This document shows positions 30,142 to 42,955 of a stretch of 64,000 nucleotides of DNA, one piece after another. The stretch's first letter is position 1. The number at the start of each line of letters is the position of its first letter. Under the pieces are notes generated by a model. That model did no database searches, was not told the DNA's origin, and saw only the letters and a list, made by a program, of their open reading frames with translations. This DNA comes from Zingiber officinale (Eukaryota > Streptophyta > Magnoliopsida > Zingiberales > Zingiberaceae), in contig NC_055990.1 of the NCBI RefSeq assembly GCF_018446385.1, forward strand, positions 133,250,996-133,314,995. The letters run 5' to 3'. The position numbers and the translations under genes were made by a program.

Positions 30142-33100
30142 ATGGCGACGGCGATCTTATCCTTATCGCGACAGTCATTCCAGGTTCTTCGGAGGATGCA
30201 ATCAGTACGATCTCATCGCGTCTTCGCCTTTATAGCCTCCTGATTCCGCGCCGTTTCTTGTTCCATTTTTAGTGGATTGATTGCTCGACAACTCTTTCTA
30301 ATCAGAAGTTTAGTTTTAGGGTTCTCCAACTTATTATACATTTTATTAACGTTTCTTTTTCGTTTCTATTGTTTAATTCCCTGCAATAACTATGCCTCTA
30401 GAAGAATATTAGTTCTTATTCTAATCGAACAGTTGGGTCATTTCCAGTAAGATATATGCTTCTTTGAATATGATCAGGTTCCATAATTGAATGAAGAGAT
30501 TTGGGCTCATTAATTAGTTGTGCACCATGATTTCTTTCTGAATTCTGAATCCTGATCATTTTAGCACAATATTGGGGCATTGAAATTTCAGACATTCGGA
30601 AATGTAGGAGAAAGATTTAATTTTTTTTTTTAAATTTTTTTCTTTCGAGACAGCCATTCAGATAACAGTATGGTTATAGAATTCTGCACCATAGGACTAT
30701 CTATATCTTAATATGATCAACAAGCTATGTTTGCCTTAGTATTTGGGGTAAGTTACATAGATCTTAAACACCCATACATGCTGCTCTATGCATATTTTAA
30801 CATTCCTACTTACTGATAGACTGAAAGACTTATGGATAAGATTTAGCTTTGGGTCATCAGTGTTCAATTTGTCTAGTTAGCAGAAGATTAATTTCTTACT
30901 TAGCAAAGCCATTTGATTGAGAGTTGAAACAACATGCAATCTTTTGAAATCGTCTTACCCAAGGTTCTAAAATTCGCTAGGCGCTAGTCGGGCGGCGGAC
31001 CAGCGCCTAGCGCCTAGGCCGCCTAGGCGGGGACTAGGCGGCGCTAGGCGGATTCCTCGGTATTCCTTGTTTCATGTGAACTGTGGATAATGTCATATAC
31101 AAATCTAAATGTTGTCTTAAACAATTTCATAGCAATGGAGATCTAACTATGTATGCTGAAATAAATACATACTTTCCAATACCAAAAAATGAAAAACTAT
31201 AAAAGAAAATTAATAGTTTTGTGCAAAGGAAATATACTAGACTTAGTAAATATGAGTTAAAAAAAATAGTTAAACAATAGAACATGCAGTAAGTTATCAT
31301 AATCATATAGCAAACAGTAGAACATTGGAAAATAGTAGCAATAGTTCAATTCAAGATTACAATACATTGTGAATCAGTAACCAGTAACCACTAAGCAAAA
31401 TATAATTGTTAAATAACGTAAATCATGTCTTAACAAAATGAGTTCAAAATTACACAACTAATAATATCTCATAAACTCGTATTTATTCTGCTTCCTCTTC
31501 TCCATAATTTTCAATAACTTGTTCTTCATCGGACACAAACTCAATATCATTATTGTGATCCTCGTCTTCTTCTTCAGATTCAAAATCATCTTCATGAAGT
31601 TCTCTCACTCTAGAGCTTCTTCGGGGTTGTAGATTTTCATCCGCTCCACTTGCTTCATCAACCATTTGCCAAGTGAGCCCAGAACCTAGTTCAACTTCAT
31701 CATCTTCCCCACCGTCCACAATCCAACCTTGTGCATTTGAAGCATCTTTTGCAAGAAGGACATCAACATTTCTTTCTTTTTCTCTTTTTTGTTTGTTCAA
31801 CAATCTAGCATTAAATTGGACAAATACTAGATTGTTCAACCTGTTGGCATCCAACCTATTTCTTTTCTTTGTATGAATCTAAAAAAAAACAGAGAAAGTA
31901 AATATTATAGTTAGTACCTGAATATAGAGTAGACATTAAAAATTATAACTAATTTAATTAAAGAGTAGACTGAAAGTTTAAAACTTACTCCTTCAAATGT
32001 ACTCCAATTTCTTTCACACCCAGATGAACTTGTAGTTAATGAAAGTATCCTCAATGCCACCCTTAGCAAGTTAGGTGTGTGAGCACCGTATGTACTCCAC
32101 CATGCACATGGATCAAATGTATCATCATTTTTTTCACATGCTTTTGCTGCCAATGTTTTTCCAAACAACCCAGTCTTATTTCTATATTTTGGAAATTCCT
32201 TGTTAATAATTGTATCTTGTAGATCTAACTCATTGGCATGCAAAGTTTCCATGCATTCAAAAATCCCCATTGCGACCTCCTCATAAAGAGCAATAGAACT
32301 ATCTTTGTAGTAAAAATAAGGATTCAACAAAAAAGCAGTGGTATGCAATGATGTATCAAGTCTATCCTTCATTTTTGACTCAATAATGACTATGATAGGC
32401 TGATAATTTGATTCCACGTTATTCAGAGCCACCTTGATATCTTCTTTAGCTTGAAGAAGCTCCCCATATAGAAACCCCATCGATGGCTTTCTATCTCCAT
32501 CTATCAATCGAAGAACTCTTACCAAAGGAGCAAATATTTTCAAACAAAGTGTCACACCATTCCAAAAACTCATGCTCATCACTGTAGAGTAAGCCAATTT
32601 TCCTTTGTTTGTTTTTGACCATTTACATTTCTCCCACATATCACTTGTAAACATGGCTCTTAAACTAGCTTTTTTTTCAATCAAACTTTGCAATGTGAGG
32701 AAATTTGATGCAAACCTGGTAACTCCTGGTCGGACTATGTCTCTCTTCTTCGTGAAACTTCTCATCAATGATAAAGTCTTATGGTGAGCATAGATGAAAA
32801 TGGTAAAAGCCTTGGATTGCTCAATCACCTTTTTATATCGTGGAAGTTTGCCAATACTTTCAAGCATGAGATTAATAGTGTGAGTTGCACATGAACTCCA
32901 AAAGATCCCGGGTCGTTTTTCTCTCATCAATTTAGCTGCAGCCATATTGTTGGTGGCATTGTCTGTAACAATCTGAACAATATTCTGAGCTCCTACTTGT
33001 TCAACACACTTGTCAACATACTCAAAAATAAGTTCAGCTGTATGCGCCTCCTCTGAAGACTCCTTAGACTCTAAAAATGTAGTACCCTCCTTGCAATTAA

Positions 33101-36100
33101 CACACAAATTTAAGATGCTTCTTCTTTTTCTATCACTCCATGCATCTGTCATGATCGAGCATCCATTCTTTGCCCATTCTTCTTCATGTTTCTTCAGCAA
33201 TTGTTTTGTTCTTTCAACTTCGGCTTTCAATAGTGGCTCCCTAAGTTGATATTGAGTTGGAGGCTTGAATCCTGGTCCAAATTGACCCACTGCCTCCATT
33301 AGTTGCTTGAAGCTATCATTATCAACAACATTGAATGAGATTCCATTTTCATAAACCCATCTCCCAACATATTGTTGAACTTGTTGAGTTCTCTCTTTGA
33401 AAAGAGCCTCATTTATATTTTTTTGCCGAAGTACTTTACTTCATTTAGATTTTTTTGGAAGCAATTACTGATGCATATCATCCGTGGGGCCAAGTGGAAG
33501 AGGTTTTTAACTCCATCCATCCCTTCAATTTCAAGACCTTCTTCTTCATCTATGGAAATAGCCACCTCTGCTCTACAACTTTGTTCTTCCATTATTTTGT
33601 TCTTCTTTCTGTTCCTCCCTTCTAAAATAGCCTGTTTGCACTTATTTTTGTCTTCTTGAGATGCTTTTCGACAACCCGATACATTTCCAGGTATATTTCC
33701 AATGTGCTCCTTTATCCTATACACTCCTCCTGACATTGCTTTTCCACATAACTTACATTTAATTTTGTCGAGGTTCTTAGGATCAATCAATATTCCAAAC
33801 TCCCATCCGATGTCATTTGATTTTCTTCTAAGAATTCCGGATTCGGGTTGAGTGACAGATGCTGTCGAAGATGGATTGCTTGCCATTGATAACAGATAAT
33901 CTGAAGGAAAAAAAATTATATATAACAAGACATAATATGATAATAAAATTTAATTATACCATACAAATATACAATACAAAATAATGAAAATATGAAATAT
34001 AACATTAAGTCATTAACAAGTCTGAGAATATTTTTTTATATATCTTAATCTAATTAATAAAATTTATTAGATATTTATTTAAATAAATTTAATTTTAAAT
34101 ATATTTTTTATATTATTAAATCTATTATATACTTATATATAAATTAATAATATTTATTAGAATTTTCAAAATTTTAATTTAATTTTTATATTTTTAAAAC
34201 TGATTTATATAAATTAATAATATTTATTAGAATTTTAATAATATTTATTAGAATTTTTAAAATTTTAATTTAATTTTCATATTTTTAAAACTGATTTATA
34301 TAAATTAATAATATTTATTAGAATTTTAAAAATTTTAATAATTAATATTTATAAATCCGATTAATATACATTTATAATATATAAAATTTATAAATATGAT
34401 TTATATAAATTAATAATATTTATTAAAAATTTTAAAATTTTAATATAATTTATAAATAATTAAATATGATTTATTAATTTATTAATATGTATAATGTATT
34501 ATATGTTTTTTAATTTTAAATTTTTTTATATTTTTAAATCTGATAAAGTGATAAATGATAATATTTATTATAATTTTAAATTTTTTAAATATGTTAATAT
34601 ATAAATTAATATTTAATATTATTTATTTAAAAAAATTAAATATATTATTTATATATTTAAATATGATTATATAAATTAATAATGGTTATTAGAATTTTAT
34701 ATATAATTTTATATATTTAAATTTGTTTTATATAAATTAATAATATTTATTATAAAAAAGATAAATTTTAAATATATTTAATTGGGATCTTAATTTTATT
34801 AGGATTTATGAACTCAACCTTATTATTAAAATTATCCCCGTTAGGAGTTAGGAATTGTTTTAATTTATTAAATCTAAAAAAAATTAAAAAAATTAAAAAA
34901 AAAAAGCTAAAAAGGGCGTCTCTTTCGCGAGTCTCGCGACTCACGCGACGGCGCGGATGGCGGACGCCACGGGCCGCCACTGGCGGCTCGCGGGAGGGCT
35001 CCGGCGCTGCCGGAAGCTTCGCCGGACGAGTCCGATGCGTCCGGCGAAGTCCGGCGTTGCTTCCAGCGGCGCCGGTAGCGTCGCGCGGAAAGCTTTTGGC
35101 ACAGCCAGAAGCATCGCGACTCTACCGGCGTTGCTCGAAGCAACGCCGGACTTCGCCGGACGCGTACGGCGCGTCCGGCGAAGCTTCCGGCAGCGTCTGA
35201 CACCTGCGATGCATCCGGTGTTGCCGCGACGCAGATTTGAGAAACAAAAAACGGGCGATGAAACAAAAATGAACGGAAACAAAAACTTACCGGAAGCAAC
35301 GCGATCAGGGAGAGATCAGGGAAGACGAACAGCCGGGGCGATGAAACAAACGAACGCCTGGCAAATACCTAAAAATCAGATTTAACATGCCTTAAAAAAC
35401 TTGGCCCGCCGAACCCGCCGAAGGCCGCCGAAGCTCGCGGAGGACCGCCGAGGACCGCCTAGGCGGCCCAGCCGCCTAGGGCTTCCGCCTCGCTGGTTTC
35501 CGGTGCGGCATCCTGCCGCACAGCGCCTAGGCGGCCGCCTAGGGCGCAATTTCGAACATTGGTCTTACCACTTACTAGCAAATACAATTACACAAATTAT
35601 CTTACCACTTACTAGCAAATACATGTGGAGTTTACTTACACTGTTGTGGAAACGAGTTACATGTATTTGTAAGGAGACTAACAGTTAATGATATATTTAA
35701 TATATCAAGAGCAATGGAGGACAATGTTTGGAGTAGATCATTGTGCTATGCGCTTTCTTTATGAAACATGGAAAACTTGTAGAGGGTAAGAGGGAAAAGT
35801 GGGAACAAATAAGATCAAAGATAGACAAGCTATGTAGCTGCTCTGAAAGACTGCCTTTGTCAATGACTATGCGGACATAGGTTTTGTTTAGGTTGTGAAA
35901 ACGATCCACTACATGAAATGGCTCACCTAAGAAGAGAATTGGATAAACACAGAAGGTAGCGGTCGATGGATTGCTTAGCACCTAGGCAGGAGCATAGGCA
36001 AGGTGACATTACAATAGTGTTTAAATAACAAAGAGAAGTAGATTAAATTAAAATGACTTTAATGTGTGTGTACATATGACAATTGGAACTTCAATTACAA

Positions 36101-38236
36101 TCACAAATAAAGAAGTCATAATTGATAGGAAGCACTAAACGCATAACGAAAACAATTTGTTTTTTTATATTTCACATCACACCAAGAAAATAAAAAACAC
36201 AACAAATTATAAAATTAAATGTTATATTCATAATTCCAAATTGTAAAACAATGCATAACTACTTTATAATTAATGTCATACTAAAATGTCAAATGTAGAT
36301 AAGATAACTACTGACAAATAAACCAATTGCTTACAAAAAATTAGGCTTTTTTGTTAAACTCACTTGGGCTACCTATGCAGCCTACCTAGACCACCTAGAC
36401 CACCTTGATGGCTCTCTTGGACCCCTTTTTAAAAGAAACGGCTAGCTATTAGGCCAAGCAGCGTCTTGGTGAAACCACATAGGTAGCTTTTGTAAAACTA
36501 TGGATACACAAATTAAATTATTTGGTGTTGAAAATTATCAGACCCACATAACTTTAAGTATATAACAAAAATATTTTGGTTTAGAGGATTGGCCCCATAG
36601 GGATGTTTCCCCCTAGGCTCTCATAGAAGTTGTCTTGTCCTTGCTTCTCCAGTTGAACTCACTTTGAAAAATATCCCATAGCTGACAAAATTCTAGGAAT
36701 AGATTATCATATCAAAATAGTAAATGAAATATCATAAACACTGATCAGATTGGCTTTCAATTCATTGATATACATCAACAGTGCGGATATTATTATATAT
36801 GTAATTTATATTTTCCTAGAAAACATTAATTTGCAAGTATTAAAGATAAACTTGTTTATCTCAGCATTAAAGTTCCATTATGGCTGAATCTTTAATTCAG
36901 TTTAAGTTTGATGCTCGGTTCAATTTAATGTTGATTTGTCTTCATTTACCAACTCCTGATAGTCAATATTTTGATTGGTGTAAATCCTTAAAAAATATTC
37001 TATTTGATTCCGCAACTTATTTATTTTGTACATGTAAATAGGTTCTTGTGATCACCTTTTTCTGGCTTAACCTTTTTTCTTTCTCCCTGGATGAGTACAG
37101 TAGACACCTTTCCAGTTTAACAATGCATAACTACTTTTGTTTTTAATTTTTAATATTGGCAGAGGTACAGCAGGCCCTCATTTGTTCATCATGTTCTGTG
37201 GAATAACATGACCGTCAGTGGTAAGCATCCACCACTGTTGTCAATCACGCATTCCATCACAACACAAGAACCTTCTCGACAAGAAAATGTAATCAAGGAC
37301 TTGGAGCTCTTTATAAAGAGTAAGAAGGATATTGAAGCAATTTCAGTGAAGAAAATTTGTACAGAGTATATTGAGAAACTTTGTAGATCAGGCCATTTGG
37401 CAGATACTGCTCATGTATTTAGACATCTACATGGTGGAGACATCAAGCTGGGCCTAAATACCTATAACCTTCTTCTGGCAGGTGCAGTCGAAATGAATAA
37501 TTTCACTCTTTTCTCTGAGGTCTTCAAGAGTTTGCTAATGTCTAAATTGTCTCCTGATATTATATCTTACAAAAAAGTTGCACAAACTCTTGAAAGGGTA
37601 TCTGACTCAAATGTGATATGTGACTTTGTGAAAGATGTATCTGACATTACAAGTTGCACAGATTGTACTGTGATAAACAGAATCATATACACGGCTGCTA
37701 AATTGGGGATGATTGATAAAAGCTTGATGATATTTGAAGTGTTGAAAAATCATCATCTGAAAATGGACACAATCACATTTAATACAGTTTTAGAGATATT
37801 AGGTAAAGGAGGTAGGACAAGCGAGATGCTATCTGAGTTTCTGGTGATGAAAGATCTTGGACATGTTCCTGATATTATTACTTATAGCACATTGATCAAC
37901 AATTTGCGTAGATTTGGTAGGCTAGATCTCTGCAAGACAATTGCAAGCGAAATATCCGAGAAAGGAATTCAGTTAGACTTGCTAACTTATACTGCCCTAG
38001 TTGATGCATTTGGACGCTCAGGAAAGGTGGAAGATGCATTTTGGATATTTGAAGAGATGAAGAAATTTCATAACCCATCCATATATGCCTATCGTGCAAT
38101 TATTAGCAACTTGAAAAAGATGGGAAAATTTGAACTAGCACTTCGTTTATCTTCAGAAATGAACTTGAGCACTACAAAACTTGCTGGTCCAGAAGAATTT
38201 AAACAGAGAAGAAAGAACAGATGGAAAATACAGTAA
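30142..38236 (+). CDS. P-class pentatricopeptide repeat protein, two coding exons
   Basis: PPR proteins bind organelle RNA as stacked helical repeats. Exon 1 (30142-30204) encodes 21 residues, MATAILSLSRQSFQVLRRMQ plus S, an Arg/Ser-rich start like an organelle transit peptide. The donor GTACGA is at 30205; the acceptor TTGGCAG ends at 37162. Exon 2 (37163-38236) continues in phase 0 with RYSRPSFVHHVLWNN, so the ATG at 37208 is internal. The product is 378 residues with about six 35-residue repeats (LNTYNLLLAGAVEMN, DTITFNTVLEILGKGG, DIITYSTLINNLRRFG, DLLTYTALVDAFGRSG). No DYW or E domain is present. The frame is intact. The size resembles small plant PPR proteins, but the specific orthologue is not identified. 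Confidence 0.8.
31483..33886 (-). pseudogene. hAT transposase (BED finger, DUF659, hAT dimerisation), one frameshift
   Basis: Cut-and-paste transposase. It starts at the ATG at 33886 (MASNPSSTAS). A BED-type zinc finger follows (CKLCGKAMSGG ... IKEHI ... VSGC). The DUF659 part has MTDAWSDRKR and VTDNATNNMAA, with two probable catalytic Asp, then WSSCATHTINLMLE. The C-terminal hAT dimerisation region reads WWSTYGAH and SSSGCERNWSTFE. A 110 bp intron (31879-31988) has donor GTAAGT and acceptor TTTAG; the last exon (31878-31483) is acidic. A single frame change near 33419-33425, in a run of seven A on the coding strand, separates the BED part from the rest. Otherwise the frame is open, so the copy is young or the shift is a sequencing error. 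Confidence 0.8.
33930..34915. other. AT-rich subterminal region of the hAT element
   Basis: Nearly pure A/T with repeated TATAAATTAATAATATTTATTAGAATTTT units of about 70-80 bp. No gene is seen; this is presumably transposase promoter and subterminal DNA. Confidence 0.6.
34916..35560. other. GC-rich right arm of the hAT element
   Basis: It switches abruptly from AT-rich to CpG-rich DNA. Inverted CGTCCGGCGAAG / CTTCGCCGGACG words recur at 35015-35190. The ORFs in all frames here are composition artefacts. The last 160 bp hold the CCTAGGCGG subterminal motifs. Confidence 0.6.
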
Positions 38237-38890
38237 GCTGGATAAGATGGCGCTGTGTTTTCCTCGTCAACTTTGCTGCTGCAGCAGTTAGACATCTGAT
38301 AAAGATTAAAGCTGCAACAAGAAAATTCAAGATCAAAGTTGAAAACTTGATTCACCAAGTACGACACGGAAGTTCCTGTATCAGAAAAGGTGGAAAGGTT
38401 CTTTGGCAGGGAGCATAATGAAGTACACAATAAGAACCCATCCTGTTATTTTGAAAAATGTACAGAGTATACTAAAAGCTGATTTGATTAATAAGTACAT
38501 CTGGAAAAAAGCCTTTTGATGGATGGAGCGATCTTTAGTTGTATTGATTGAGTTGGAGACTTTCTAGCTGTCTAGATTGAGTACATTGATAAATATTAAC
38601 AAATTGTGGAATGAACAAGTTTGTATCTGAATTGGGATTGTGAATTGGCATTAAAGGTTTGGAGTGGAACCCCTCATACCCTCTAGCCACTTGACGGTTG
38701 GTTATAAGCTGATCCCGTGATTTATCTTTTTGGTATGAGGGATATATTGTCATAGGTTTGTAATACTCCAAGACCATTATGGATTGCACCCTCTTCCATA
38801 TTCAACAAATATACATTGTATTTTTTGTCACCTAGTTTTTCTCATGCATATCATTCTCCACTATTTATTCGGTTATTGGTCCAAAGAAGA
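38237..38890 (+). other. PPR 3' flank
   Basis: It contains the presumed 3' UTR; AATAAGTACA-like and AATATA words may serve as polyadenylation signals. No N-terminal exons of the U1-70K relative were found here. Confidence 0.4.
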
Positions 38891-41800
38891 GCTAGAATTC
38901 GGAAACTACGCCTTGAGGATGGTGCGAGAAAGGTTGCTGAAGAGTTGGAGAAATGTAATTGATTTGTATCTATACAGCAGTGCTGAAAAACTTTATAGCT
39001 TGCTGAAAATTGTTCATAAAATTTTCTTACAGATGATCCATCTAAAGATCCAAATGCTATGGGTGATCCATACAAGACGCTTTTTGTTGCCAGGCTTGTA
39101 TGATTGCTGCATTTTAGGGCTTTTTCTGTTTTAATGATATTTCTGTACCTGACAGTGTTTGATATTCTTGTGCAGAACTATGAGACAACTGAACACCGGA
39201 TCAAGCGGGAGTTTGAAACTTATGGACCAATTAAGAGGGTAAGAATGCATGACTTCTATTGTTGGGAGCTTGTGCTATTGTCTCAACATGGGCAAGGATT
39301 TATTTCAAATCAGGCACTAAAATGATTTTCTGGCGCAGATGTTTCTGTAGATCATTATACAAATATCAATCTAGTTCATGTTTATCAAAATTTCCACTAA
39401 TCCTAGGTGACCCAGAGAAACATATACTTTTTCATCTCACAGTTGTTTTTGTGTTATATTAGGTTTGATGCCAAGGGTTTTTTGTTTTTGATTTTTTGGA
39501 ATCCGCTTGTGTTATATTATCTGGAGGCTGGTCATTCTCTAACAAACTGTTTGTAATGCACTCATGCAACTACTTTTCCTACAACCTGACCAGCTTGTGT
39601 TTTTCTTCTGTGAACGAAAAGATGTCAACAAATAAACTTCCAAATAGACAAAGTGAGGGGGGAGGGGAGGGGATACGGGAGGACTTTTTTCTGGTTACTT
39701 TGGTGAAGTGTGGGTAAGTTGAGTGGTTGGACAACACAGAAATTATATATATTGGGTATTTTGCTACTCCCATTGTCCTAGCTACAAAAGGTACTACATT
39801 AACTTTGCTGGGATACATTTAAGATCTTTTCTATGATATGTTCATGCCATGTTGGCACTCTGCTCTTGCTGCAAACTTTTTTTCCAGTTGAAAAATCTTT
39901 TAAGAATGAGACAAGGTTAGCAGCTTTGTGCACAACCAACGATAGGGGCTAATTACAGGTATATTAGCCCTACGTGGCACAATGAGTTCTTTGATATGTT
40001 GTGTTTTTTTGCTTTCTGCCTTATAGAGAAGCCAGGAGATTTTGCTTCATGAAGACATTATGGGTAGCACAGGTAATTCTTAAGTTGTATACAGGCTTGC
40101 TGTGTATTTAGTTACTTCAAAAAAATTATAATTGTAGTAAGAGAGATCCAGATTTTTCAACTCAGAATTTTTGCAACGGGCATTATTAATTCTTGGTCAA
40201 TAACCCAATATAGTCACTACTCACTACAATTTTCTGCCTTGCCCTTGGGGCAACAAAGGTAATCAGGTAGTAAATCAAGGCTCCTTGTGAAGGGATTAAA
40301 ACTTTTCTAATTTTCCCTTTGGATTTTAATGCTAGCAATCAAATTCTAATGGAGAATGCATTCTCAACAAATTTAAATGGATAATTGGAAAATGCTTTCA
40401 TCCTTCAGAGGGTTTTTGGTTTCAGAAGGTTTCTGGTGTACCCTACTTGGACATTTCCAATTTTATTGTTATTCTTAATATACCCTGGTAAGGGGGTGAA
40501 AAAGTATTTAATTCTTCTGGAACATACGTTGGTTTTCTGCTCTGTCAACTCAATCTGGCATGGTGAACCTGTACACCTGTTAAGGTGAGCACGGCTATTG
40601 AGGGCATAGGTGCCTATTTGTCGTGCCATTTAGAATATGCAAAAATAGTCAGATATTTCTGTGCCACTTGAGGACATTTTTCTTTATAATAATGTTGTTT
40701 TGTCAGGTACGTTTGGTTACAGATAAGGAAACAAATAAACCAAGAGGATATGGCTTTGTTGAATATGTGCATACACGTGACATGAAAAGTATGAAATTAT
40801 TGTTCATTTGGAATTCTGTTTTGAATCTATGATGTTTGTGACATTTATCTATGCGTCAAGCAGCTGCATACAAGCAAGCTGATGGAAAGAAGCTTGATAA
40901 CAGATGAGTTCTTGTGGATGTTGAGCGGGGAAGAACTGTGCCAAATTGGAGGCCTCGAAGGTTGGGTGGTGGACTTGGTACAACTAGGACTGGAGGTGAA
41001 GAATTTACCCAGAAGCATTCTGTCAGGTAAATGAATTGTTTTTATTTTTCATACATTCATAGATTTTCTTGACAAATACAGTCTCCTGAATTGATAGATT
41101 AAGCTGGTTGGTTTTTACCTGGTTCTGTAAATTGATTGACTAGTGACTTTGTAAAGACCGTTGATTAGCTTGCATATCTTATACAAACACTGTAGAGTTG
41201 CTCTTGTGAAATATTGGGTAGCACAACTTGTTGAGCCATTGAAGCTCTCTCCAACCTACGTCTTTGAGCTACAAGGTTCTCTTTGTATGCATTAGGTTGG
41301 GTTGTTTCTTGGACCTTTTGCTGGTAGTTTCAGATTCAAAGTGTCAAAAGAGGGGCATCCCCTACACTTCTCAAGCATAATAAACGTTACTCACTCTGTA
41401 GTTGATCAGGGTATTCAATGAGCATGAGCTTTAATAAAAAAAAATATCTGAAAATTGTGTTTATGCACATGTCTACAAAGTCAGTGAGTATATTGGTTTT
41501 TCTTTTACTTGTCTTGGAACCTGCAATTTGTGATGTTTTTGTCTTGCTACTAGTAATTTCTTGAAGACAGTTTCTGTTGCTTGTGTATTCGATGCAACCA
41601 AGGTATTAAGAGACGGTTTCAGGTGGTAGGTAGTTAGTTACTGGCTAGTGCAGGCCTATCTGGTTGATATTAATATAATATTAAAATAAGAAAGAAAAGG
41701 AAAATAAATTGAGATTGACTAGCACTCTTATCTTTAATAACACTAACTGGTAAGTACTAAATACATATCTCACAATGCAATAAAAATAAATAAATTAAAA

Positions 41801-42955
41801 CCTAGACTGCATAGACCTCTTTTTAAAAGGACCATTAACAGGAGCCGCCTAGTTACTAGGTGAAGTGACCTCTTTTGGAACTATGGATATAAATCACTAA
41901 AGTTCCATGGAGCCTATCATTGTATGTTTTTCCAGTCTTGATATAACCTGTATCCCTGTCGATATATCGCAACTTGATGCACTTTCTTTCATGTCAAGTG
42001 ATTTACATTATTAATAATCAGTTCCTCCATTTAAATGAATTCCACTTCAACCAGGGAACATCAACAACTTGCTTCAGGTCAGTCTAGATCAGAGGAGCCA
42101 AGGGCAAGGGATGATCGGCTTCTGGATTGGTATGACAACCATGTCATTTTTCATTTTCTAGTAAAGTAAAATTAGTGAATTTTAATGTTTTTGTTTTATA
42201 GATGCCATGAGTAATTTTATATTTCCTTTGATAGGGAGAAGTCTCGTGAAAGGGGGCGAGATCAGGAGAGAGAAGAGAGACCTCATGAGCGTTCCCATGA
42301 AAGGGCCCGGGAGCCTAGAGAGGATAGGCACCACCATCACAGGGACCGAGATAGAAACAAAGAAAGGGAGAGAGACAGGGAAAGGGATAGAGATAGAGAT
42401 AGGGAGAAAGATCGTGGTTGAGACCGTGACCATGACCGTGATCGAGCTCGTGGTAGGGACAAGGAAAGGAACCATGGTCGTGACTATGACCGTGAGCATG
42501 AACGTGATCGTCCACGTGATAGGGATCGAGAACGAGAAAGAGACTATGATCAAGCTGGTTATGAAAGAGAAGGTGGTGGTTATATTCATGACAAGGATTC
42601 TGAATATGGCAGTCAGTCAAAGCATGGCAGGGAAAGGTCTGGCACAAGGGAGAGAAATGTTGAACATGACAATGGCCAAGAATGGTACGAAGGATTAAGA
42701 AATCAGTATGATGAGCCAAAGGGCCAGAAACACTATGATCATCCTCCACCACATGACCTTGCAGAACAGACTGAGCGATCAAAGCAACGCCAAGATTATT
42801 ATGAGCATAGGTCCTATGATCGGCTTCAGCCTGATTATTTTCAAAATCAGCATGGGTATGCAGATCTAGATCAACGTGAGGAGGGTGAGGCAGTAGGAGA
42901 TGATTATGGATACCATCATTCTGAAAGGTCCCTGTCAAGGGAGCGACAAGGTTGA
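38891..42955 (+). pseudogene. U1 snRNP 70 kDa protein copy, 5'-truncated, two nonsense codons
   Basis: U1-70K binds U1 snRNA loop I and helps define 5' splice sites. Seven exons are recognisable: 38891-38954 (ARIRKLRLEDGARKVAEELE), 39033-39097 (DPYKTLFVARL), 39176-39238 (RIKREFETYGPIKR), 40707-40788 (VRLVTDKETNKPRGYGFVEY), 40864-41026 ([18 protein letters not shown]), 42055-42129 and 42235-42955 (RE/RD-rich tail). Junction phases agree throughout. The RRM is present with its RNP motifs. The N-terminal U1-binding exons are absent. TGA at 40905-40907 follows LDNR where Arg is expected, and TGA at 42419-42421 lies in the RD repeats; both fit CGA to TGA. Retained introns mean a DNA-level duplicate, not a retrocopy. 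Confidence 0.85.

Larger units (their letters stand above)
30960..35561 (-). mobile_element. hAT DNA transposon, 4602 bp, 8 bp duplication GTCTTACC
   Basis: The element is flanked by perfect GTCTTACC copies (30952-30959 and 35562-35569). Eight base pairs is the hAT hallmark. Termini are imperfect inverted repeats: left CAAGGTTCTAAAATTCGC, right (reversed) CAATGTTCGAAATTGCGC. Both subterminal regions carry several GCGCCTAGGCGG/CCTAGGCGG motifs (30980-31060 and 35400-35550). Empty sites are present in the paralogous repeats near 45050, 51225 and 57478. Transposase lies on the minus strand. Confidence 0.92.
30205..37162 (+). other. 6958 bp intron of the PPR gene
   Basis: A GT-AG intron that includes a 4602 bp hAT element plus its 8 bp duplication; without them it would be about 2.35 kb. 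Its first ~1.8 kb (to 36625, skipping the hAT) is copied three times at 44.2-58.5 kb, always lacking the hAT. Apart from the hAT no gene is seen. Confidence 0.8.

Noticed and set aside
34907..35385. Arg/Ala-rich ORFs on both strands
   Set aside because: All frames are open in this CpG-rich stretch; no motif or splice context supports a gene.
35697..35981. 94-codon ORF repeated at 51358 and 57613
   Set aside because: It lies in the duplicated PPR intron; its recurrence follows from the segmental duplication, and the unit B copy is broken.
37208..37210. ATG 37208 as PPR start
   Set aside because: The frame is open upstream to a good splice acceptor at 37162 and joins exon 1 in phase; using this ATG would drop the targeting-like N-terminus.
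42315..42938. 207-codon His-rich minus-strand ORF
   Set aside because: It is the antisense shadow of the RE/RD-rich U1-70K tail exon.
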